From: Methylomonas subterranea
GTDB taxonomy: Bacteria > Pseudomonadota > Gammaproteobacteria > Methylococcales > Methylomonadaceae
NCBI RefSeq assembly: GCF_024505185.1
Contig: NZ_JANIBJ010000017.1
Coordinates: forward strand, 28,919 to 92,918
Length of the DNA: 64,000 nt
Direction: 5' to 3'
The notes under the pieces were generated by a model. That model made no database searches. It was not told the DNA's origin and saw nothing but the letters and a program-made list of their open reading frames with translations. Within the stretch, counting starts at the first letter, position 1, and each line of letters opens with the position of its first letter. A program made the position numbers and the translations under genes. Below, one piece after another: positions 58,475 through 64,000 of this stretch.

Positions 58475-59788
58475 TCAGCATTGCGCCGCTACCGCCGAAC
58501 TCATGCCGTCATCGATATCAACAAGATATTCGTCCAGTTGATCCTTGGTTGAAATTTGTCTGATGGCTATGTTTACCATCAGGTCGATACCGGTATCGCT
58601 TACCAACCTCTCGATACAGGCCTTAACGCGCGTTGCAAACACACGGGCGCCGGCGACGTCGGTATGCGGCAACAAAGCCGCGAACGAGTCGTCGTTCCAA
58701 TGGGCGACACCGTCGGATTTTCTGACCCAATTCGGCAATTGCGCCGCTATGTTATTCAGGGTTTCATAGTAGGGTTGAGATTGCGTAACGCACTGGTTTT
58801 GCTTGCAAATAGAGATACTGAACAATGCGCAAGAAAATGGCGCGGACCGGTATCGACCAATCCTGTCCAGCTCGTTGTTTAATTTCCGTTGAAAGCCTTG
58901 CTTGTCATCCAATCCGACGAATTCGCCCGCTGTGAAAATGCCGCGCTTATCCCCGCGCTCGAGGTCGAGCATGTCGATCAACTCGCGCAGTTCGCCGCCA
59001 TGGTATTTGGTCAGACTGATCCAGGTACCGTAGACATACCTCACCAATTCGCTTTGCGTAATAAGCCCTACCAACCGGGCAGATTCGTTGACGACAACCG
59101 AGCGTTTGATGTTTTGCGTTTTAAGTTGCGTCAGGGCTTCCAAAATAGTCGCCGTTGTCCGAATGGTGGTCACCGGACTGCTCATGTAATGAGTCAACGG
59201 CATACAGATATTTTTGCCGCCGGCGATTATCCTGAACACGTCCTTGGTCGTAATGATGCCGACCGCGACATCGCCTTCGACAACGACGACGCAATCCTCC
59301 AAATCATTGAAATGACACAAGATATCTTCAAGTATCCAATCGGACGAAAATGAAATGAGCTCGGACCTGGAAATTAATTCCCCGACCTTTTTTTTCTCCA
59401 CCAGAACCGTGGGAGTAATCGCCGAGAGCAAATCGGTATAGGTCAGGATTCCCTTGAGGGCATCGCCGTCGGTAATGCCCAAATATCTTCTACCGAAAGC
59501 TTCGAGACATTCCATTGCCGCCAGCACATGTTGATTCTGCTGAATGCACGGCAGTACGGGTAGGGAAATATCGCTTAAAAGCGCATTTCTGTCGCCGTCC
59601 CGCGCCAGATGCGCCAATAAGGCTTCGATGGAAAAAATATAGCGTTGGCAATCTTTCTCGACGATTACACTGCTGAGATTTTTCTCAACCATCAGTTTGG
59701 CGGCCTGGGCAACCGTCATGGTCGAATGCGACAGCGCGACCTGCTTTTGAGCGATCGAGGCAACCGGTGGAAATTTGCTCAAGGTCAT
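58475..59788 (-). CDS. Four-CBS-domain protein with degenerate GGDEF domain
   Basis: Protein of 437 residues from ATG 59788 (the upstream TTG at 59815 is disregarded). Four CBS motifs are seen in two pairs: about 20-130 (MTVAQAAKLMVEKNLSSVIV, then VLAAMECLEAFGRRYLGITD) and about 145-275 (including SDWILEDILCHFNDLEDCVV and ATILEALTQLKTQNIKRSVV). A C-terminal GGDEF-fold domain (about 305-430) has NDDSF in place of GGDEF, so it is not expected to make c-di-GMP and may bind a nucleotide. CBS pairs often bind adenine nucleotides. It lies 28 bases before the MCP gene and 81 after the regulator gene. Confidence 0.8.
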   Translation of the reverse strand: MTLSKFPPVASIAQKQVALSHSTMTVAQAAKLMVEKNLSSVIVEKDCQRYIFSIEALLAHLARDGDRNALLSDISLPVLPCIQQNQHVLAAMECLEAFGRRYLGITDGDALKGILTYTDLLSAITPTVLVEKKKVGELISRSELISFSSDWILEDILCHFNDLEDCVVVVEGDVAVGIITTKDVFRIIAGGKNICMPLTHYMSSPVTTIRTTATILEALTQLKTQNIKRSVVVNESARLVGLITQSELVRYVYGTWISLTKYHGGELRELIDMLDLERGDKRGIFTAGEFVGLDDKQGFQRKLNNELDRIGRYRSAPFSCALFSISICKQNQCVTQSQPYYETLNNIAAQLPNWVRKSDGVAHWNDDSFAALLPHTDVAGARVFATRVKACIERLVSDTGIDLMVNIAIRQISTKDQLDEYLVDIDDGMSSAVAAQC

Positions 59789-59869
59789 GATTTTTTTCCA
59801 TTGCCTGCATTGCAAGGCAAACCGTTAGGCTCGAACCACCGGCGGTAATTGATTTTCATGGCTATAGGC

Positions 59870-60544
59870 TCAAATGAGAACATCATCGAATACCTGGGGA
59901 CTTGGCATTAACCGGGTTTGATTGGCAAGCGAGGTAAAGGCGTCATAGTCCCTGATCAATTCGGCAACCGATTTGGCCTTGATTTTACGCATCAGATTGG
60001 CCCTATGCACTTTAACGGTTTTAATGGCAATTCCCATCCTGTGGGAAATTTCCTGCGTTGAACAGCCTTTCACCAACCACTCGCAGGTTTCCAGTTCTCT
60101 TTTCGTCAAATTAATGAATTGCCGACTTATTTCTACCCGGTAAATGTGCCGGGAAAAAATCTGTTCCAAAGCCGACTGCATGACATCCAGCCGAAAAGGC
60201 TTTTCGATAAACTCGGTTGAGCCGATATTCATTTGCCGCAAAAGATTTGCACCCTTGAGCAATCTGCCGATATAAATTTTTGAACAACAAAGCCAAGTGG
60301 CGGCAAGCAAGCCGTCGTCGCAAATATCCATGAACTTTGTATCCAGAACCATGCAACATGCAATGTGGCCATGGATCAATTGCGCGTGATTTGTCCGCAG
60401 CCACCTGAACAGGTCCTTGCGGCAACTGAATGAATGCACCTCCGTAGTCGAATCCAGACAGATACGGCGAATTCCCTTGTAAGTGGACAACTCGGTGTCC
60501 ACAACCAGAACCACCCTTTTCAAATAAGGCAAACCGACGGGCAT
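59870..60544 (-). CDS. FixJ/NarL-like response regulator with LuxR-type HTH
   Basis: Protein of 224 residues from ATG 60544. The receiver domain (about 9-130) keeps the candidate phospho-acceptor Asp68 (MVLDTK) and Lys115 (FIEKPF), but the acidic pair near residue 16 is reduced to D-T-E and the switch threonine is replaced in KIYIGR. Several cysteines occur (29, 41, 63, 64, 75, 86, 87), unusual for a receiver. The LuxR HTH (about 146-205) has LTKRELETCEWLVKGCSTQE and IKTVKVHRANLMRKIKAKS. A cognate kinase is not adjacent. It heads the cluster with the CBS protein and the chemoreceptor. Confidence 0.78.
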   Translation of the reverse strand: MPVGLPYLKRVVLVVDTELSTYKGIRRICLDSTTEVHSFSCRKDLFRWLRTNHAQLIHGHIACCMVLDTKFMDICDDGLLAATWLCCSKIYIGRLLKGANLLRQMNIGSTEFIEKPFRLDVMQSALEQIFSRHIYRVEISRQFINLTKRELETCEWLVKGCSTQEISHRMGIAIKTVKVHRANLMRKIKAKSVAELIRDYDAFTSLANQTRLMPSPQVFDDVLI

Positions 60545-60831
60545 CAATTTAGGAAATTTCCGTGACCATTAACATGACAAAACCGGGGGGAAGTTTAGGT
60601 GGTTTCCCTTTTTTGTCTATAGGGCCGAAGGCCTAGAAAAAGAATGAGTCCCGATGCCATGAACGCATGGAATTTGAAATTTTTTCCAGGGTTTTTCCAG
60701 GCATTTGGCCTAAAAAACGTGGTTGTTAAGCTTAAAACATGCTTTTTTAGCGCTTAATTTGCATTTGCCTGTTGATAGAACAATTAATTCCGTTAGACTT
60801 GCCGCTTGCCATCAATTAACTGGAGCGATTT
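60545..60831. other. Divergent promoter region of regulator and AIM24 genes
   Basis: This 287-base AT-rich spacer holds a GGCC-GAA-GGCC mini-hairpin near 60624-60634 and a direct repeat TTTTTCCAGG near 60681-60701. No canonical promoter pair stands out. GGAGCG precedes the AIM24 start. Confidence 0.4.
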
Positions 60832-61512
60832 ATGAAATTCGACATCACCAATCCGGGCGCTTTTTCGACTTTGCTGGTCAATCTCGAATCGGGCGAAGCC
60901 ATCAAGGCCGAATCCGGCGCCATGATCACCATGAGCGAGACCCTGGATGTAGACTCCAAAATGGAAAGAGGCTTGTTGGGCGGTTTGTCCCGCAAACTGC
61001 TAACCGGCGAATCGCTGTTTTTCCAAACTGTTACGGCGGCGCGCGGCCCCGGCCAAGTGATGATGGCATCGGCTTATCCCGGTGAAATCGCCGTGCTGGA
61101 ACTGGATGGCTCGGAGGAATACATATTGCAAAAAGACGGCTTTCTGGCCGCCGAGCAATCGGTGCAGGTTTCCACCAAGGCGCAGAACTTGACCAAGGGC
61201 CTGTTTTCCGGCGAAGGTTTTTTCGTAATGCGGGTCAGCGGCAAGGGCAAGCTGGCCATCAGCACCTACGGCGGCATTCAAAAACTGACCCTGGCACCGG
61301 GCGAAACCCGCATCATCGACAACAGCCACATGGTGGCCTGGAGCGCCAACGCCAACTATAAAATCGAAAAAGCCTCCAAGGGCTGGATTTCCAGCTTTAC
61401 CAGCGGTGAAGGCTTGGTGTGCCGCTTCCATGGGCCGGGAGACGTGTATATTCAAACCCGCAATTCGCCCGGCTTCGGCTCCTGGGTACGTCAATTCATT
61501 CCAACCCGCTAA
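60832..61512 (+). CDS. AIM24/TIGR00266 family protein
   Basis: Protein of 226 residues, all beta-rich, with no signal peptide or membrane segment. The N-terminus SGEAIKAESGAMITMSETLD, the middle GEGFFVMRVSGKGKLAIST and the C-terminal glycine-rich GPGDVYIQTRN segment are typical of the TIGR00266/AIM24 family. The yeast member affects mitochondrial membrane organisation; bacterial function is unknown. GGAGCG lies 7-12 bases before the start. The M48 peptidase gene begins 36 bases downstream and is probably co-transcribed. Confidence 0.88.
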   Translation: MKFDITNPGAFSTLLVNLESGEAIKAESGAMITMSETLDVDSKMERGLLGGLSRKLLTGESLFFQTVTAARGPGQVMMASAYPGEIAVLELDGSEEYILQKDGFLAAEQSVQVSTKAQNLTKGLFSGEGFFVMRVSGKGKLAISTYGGIQKLTLAPGETRIIDNSHMVAWSANANYKIEKASKGWISSFTSGEGLVCRFHGPGDVYIQTRNSPGFGSWVRQFIPTR

Positions 61513-61548
61513 TTCGGCGGACGCATCACCGGGCATGGCGGGCGAGTT

Positions 61549-62649
61549 ATGAGTTTGGTGAGTCATTTCAACGGCTTGTATTACGCCGGGAGGGAAAAAT
61601 TTACCGTGCAGTTTTCGGTTTCCACTCACGGATTGATAGAATTCGAACTCGGCGAGCGGGAGCGCGTCGCCATCGCCTTGCAAGGCACCGTGTTGGAGTT
61701 GATCGGTGACCCCGGCGTCACGCTGCAAATCAGCTGGTCGGGTCATGACGGCCGCCACGCGCTGCTATGCGGGGAACCGGAGATATTCGATAAACTGCTG
61801 TCGCTGAACATACCGCCGCCGGCCCGGGAGCACATCAGCGAATTGCAAGCCAGGCAACATGGGCGGTTAAAGGGCGAACGACACCGGGTGCCGGTCTATC
61901 TGGCACTGATCGCGGCGTTTTTTGTCGGCGCTTACTTCACGCTGCATTATTCCGCGCCGTTGATTGCCGATATGATTCCGTATGAATGGGAACAAAAAAT
62001 CGGCGCCATGGCCTTCGAAAACTATCAGGTGGGCAAAAAAACCGTCAGCGATAAAACCGTCACCGACGCCGTCGACGCCATTATCAAACGCATAGACCAG
62101 TTTGACGGTGCGGATATCGAATACCAGGTGGCGGTGGTCGATGCCGATATGATCAACGCCTTCGCCTTCCCCGGCGGTTATGTGGTGGTCACCACCGGTT
62201 TGATCGAAAACGCCGACAACCCGGAACAGGTGGCCGGCGTGCTGGCCCACGAGTTGACGCACGTGTTGCAGCGCCACAGCATGCGCAAATTGGTGCGTCA
62301 GGCCGGCATGGGCGTTTTGATCGGCATCGTGTTCGGCGATGTTTCGGCATTGTCGCAATTGATCGAACTCAGCGCGCAACTGGACAGCCTGTCCTTCGAC
62401 CGCGACCAGGAGCGCAGCGCCGACGACGGCGCCATCGAAATCATGACCGCGGCGGGCCTGTCGCCACGGCATCTGGCGGCATTTTTCGAAAAGATCCAAA
62501 AAGCCGACGAGCTGACCGGCAATATCCCGGAACTATTCCAAACCCACCCGTTGACCGACGAACGCAGCAAACGGGTATCCGCCGCGGCCGAGCCGGAACA
62601 AGTCTTTCAATTCGATCTGGATTGGGAGCTAGTCAAACAGGCAATATAA
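61549..62649 (+). CDS. M48-family metallopeptidase with membrane anchor
   Basis: Protein of 366 residues. A beta-rich N-terminal part (about 1-110) precedes one transmembrane helix (about 121-141). The peptidase domain carries the zinc motif HELTHVLQRH and a downstream DQERSADD segment supplying the third zinc ligand (Glu). PGGYVVVTTGLIENADNPEQ is typical of the BepA/Oma1/M48 group. These enzymes degrade damaged membrane or outer-membrane assembly proteins. Unlike BepA it has no TPR domain. It lies directly after the AIM24 gene. Confidence 0.9.
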   Translation: MSLVSHFNGLYYAGREKFTVQFSVSTHGLIEFELGERERVAIALQGTVLELIGDPGVTLQISWSGHDGRHALLCGEPEIFDKLLSLNIPPPAREHISELQARQHGRLKGERHRVPVYLALIAAFFVGAYFTLHYSAPLIADMIPYEWEQKIGAMAFENYQVGKKTVSDKTVTDAVDAIIKRIDQFDGADIEYQVAVVDADMINAFAFPGGYVVVTTGLIENADNPEQVAGVLAHELTHVLQRHSMRKLVRQAGMGVLIGIVFGDVSALSQLIELSAQLDSLSFDRDQERSADDGAIEIMTAAGLSPRHLAAFFEKIQKADELTGNIPELFQTHPLTDERSKRVSAAAEPEQVFQFDLDWELVKQAI

Positions 62650-62773
62650 AGGGGAGTGACGGGCGGGCGTTTTGCCATGAAAATACCGGCCCATCCTGAT
62701 ACGGCACAGGCTGTTTTATGCGCTTTTACCGTATAATACGCGCCAATTTTACAGCCTAGCCAACCGAGGAACC

Positions 62774-63955
62774 ATGAGCATCACACTGTCCAATCGCGTC
62801 AAAGCCGTCAAACCGTCACCGACTTTAGCCATTACCGCCCGGGCGGCCGCCATGCGCGCGGCCGGCAAGGACATTATCGGCCTGGGCGCCGGCGAGCCCG
62901 ATTTCGACACGCCCGACCACATCAAGGCTTCCGCCGTCAAAGCCCTGGACAACGGCTTTACCAAGTACACCGCGGTTGACGGCATTCCCAGCCTGAAAAA
63001 AGCCATCGCGCAAAAGTTTAAAAGCGATAACGGCCTGGACTATGAGCTGAAGCAGATTTTGGTCTCCAGCGGCGGCAAGCAAAGTTTTTACAATCTGGCC
63101 CAGGCCCTGTTGAACCCCGGCGATGAGGTGATCATTCCCGCGCCCTATTGGGTTTCCTACCCGGATATGGTGCTGTTGGCCGACGGCGTGCCGGTCATCG
63201 TGGAAGCCGGCCAGTCGCAAAATTTCAAGATCACCCCGGCGCAATTGCGCGCGGCGATTAGCGACAAAACCCGCTTGTTCGTCATCAACAGCCCGTCTAA
63301 CCCGACCGGTGCCGCCTATAGCCTGGATGAATTGAAAGCGCTGGGCGAAGTGTTGCAGGATTATCCAAACGTGCTGATCGCCACCGACGATATGTACGAA
63401 CACATCCTGTGGAACAAGGGCGGGTTCGTCAACATACTGAACGCACGGCCGGATTTTTACCCGCGCACCATCGTGCTGAACGGCGTATCCAAGGCTTATT
63501 CCATGACCGGCTGGCGAATCGGCTATTGCGCCGGCCCGGCGGATTTGATCGAAGCCATGTGCATCATTCAATCGCAAAGCACCTCCAACCCAACCTCGAT
63601 TTCGCAAGTCGCCGCCGAAACCGCCTTGACAGGCGACCAAAGCTGCATCGATACCATGATGGTGGAATTTAAAAAGCGCCACGATTTCGTGGTGGCCGAA
63701 TTGAACAGCGTAGACGGCATCGACTGCCTGCCGACGGACGGCACGTTTTACGTATTTCCCAACGTGGAAAAACTGCTGAACAGGCTGGACGGCATAGACG
63801 ACGATTTGCAATTTGCCGAGTATTTGATCGAAAAAGCCGGCGTGGCGCTGGTGCCGGGTTCGGCATTCGGCTGCCCGGGCCACATCCGTATTTCCATTGC
63901 CACCAGCATGGCCAATCTGGAAAATGCCCTGGCCCGGATCAAACAGGCCGTTTAG
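62774..63955 (+). CDS. aspC: Aspartate aminotransferase, class I/II
   Basis: PLP enzyme of 393 residues of the Ib subgroup (Thermus-like AspAT). The N-terminus SNRVKAVKPSPTLAITARAA is characteristic. PLP-binding features are NSPSNPTG, the ATDDMYEHI aspartate/tyrosine and the Schiff-base lysine in NGVSKAYSMTGWRIGYCAGP. A TATAAT at 62732-62737 gives a likely -10 box without an obvious -35 box. It interconverts aspartate/2-oxoglutarate and oxaloacetate/glutamate; prephenate may be an alternative acceptor in this subgroup. Confidence 0.93.
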   Translation: MSITLSNRVKAVKPSPTLAITARAAAMRAAGKDIIGLGAGEPDFDTPDHIKASAVKALDNGFTKYTAVDGIPSLKKAIAQKFKSDNGLDYELKQILVSSGGKQSFYNLAQALLNPGDEVIIPAPYWVSYPDMVLLADGVPVIVEAGQSQNFKITPAQLRAAISDKTRLFVINSPSNPTGAAYSLDELKALGEVLQDYPNVLIATDDMYEHILWNKGGFVNILNARPDFYPRTIVLNGVSKAYSMTGWRIGYCAGPADLIEAMCIIQSQSTSNPTSISQVAAETALTGDQSCIDTMMVEFKKRHDFVVAELNSVDGIDCLPTDGTFYVFPNVEKLLNRLDGIDDDLQFAEYLIEKAGVALVPGSAFGCPGHIRISIATSMANLENALARIKQAV

Positions 63956-63956
63956 C

Positions 63957-64000
63957 CCGTAGGCCGGAATTAGCCCGCCCGGCGGCAGCAAGGGCGGGCT
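63957..64000. repeat. REP-like element or terminator at the window edge
   Basis: CCGTAGGCCGG begins just after the aspC stop, and AGCCCGCCC (63972-63980) pairs perfectly with GGGCGGGCT (63992-64000) around an 11-base loop. The GTAG head suggests a REP-like repeat; it could also act as a terminator. It may continue beyond the window. Confidence 0.5.

Noticed and set aside
62825..63991. Open frame of 388 codons opposite aspC
   Set aside because: Antisense shadow of a full-length aminotransferase.

Overview
The window reads as chromosome of a gammaproteobacterium. Several gene orders typical of that class are present: nnr-tsaE-amiB-mutL-miaA with queG divergent, clpS-clpA beside infA, nudJ-mnmA-purB, holA-lptE-leuS with a ybeL-type gene divergent, rsfS-nadD-proA and purE-purK. 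The GC-rich coding style, the abundance of PAS/GGDEF/EAL proteins, a V-type ATPase, a membrane pyrophosphatase and a carboxynorspermidine decarboxylase together suggest a methanotroph of the Methylomonas type. That genus-level call is recollection and inference; no diagnostic methane-oxidation gene lies in the window. No tRNA, rRNA, CRISPR array, insertion sequence or prophage was seen.

Layout. 1-10.4 kb is a signalling block: the end of a hybrid histidine kinase, a REC-REC-PAS-GAF-GGDEF-EAL-REC protein with a dead GGDEF site, a repeat-rich 834-base spacer, and a very large PAS/GAF/GGDEF/EAL gene split by one extra T in a run of nine. 10.4-18.5 kb (minus strand) is the DNA repair, tRNA modification and cell-wall operon nnr-tsaE-amiB-mutL-miaA-fthC-nspC. 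18.5-37.6 kb is housekeeping: queG, infA, clpA/S, nudJ-mnmA, a GIY-YIG gene in the usual place of hflD, purB, an SpmA/SpmB-type membrane protein, mtaB, tandem mlaA paralogues, rnt, grxD, holA, lptE, leuS, a zinc-ribbon protein and an orphan ParA. 37.7-43.8 kb holds a flagellar-type lipoprotein pair (FlgT, FlgP-like), rsfS-nadD-proA and purEK. 43.8-51.2 kb is a V-type ATPase operon in the order B-D-I-K-E-(DUF2764)-A. Next come a Wzz/GumC-like protein carrying a degenerate tyrosine-recombinase-like tail, and a convergent membrane pyrophosphatase gene. 55.8-64 kb has a hydrolase-like lipoprotein, a minus-strand three-gene signalling cluster (FixJ-like regulator, CBS/degenerate GGDEF protein, sensorless chemoreceptor), an AIM24-family protein, an M48 peptidase and an aspartate aminotransferase.

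The most interesting region is 43.8-55.6 kb. The V-ATPase rotor subunit keeps the glutamine/glutamine/glutamate set that binds Na+ in Enterococcus NtpK. The nearby pyrophosphatase has the K+-dependent signature plus a glutamate placed as in Na+-pumping members. Together they suggest a sodium-energetics module beside an unusual polysaccharide co-polymerase fusion. Other points worth a look are the T9 slippery site, the duplicated spacer with two different palindromic elements at the same relative position, and a cluster of signalling proteins with altered catalytic or switch residues.
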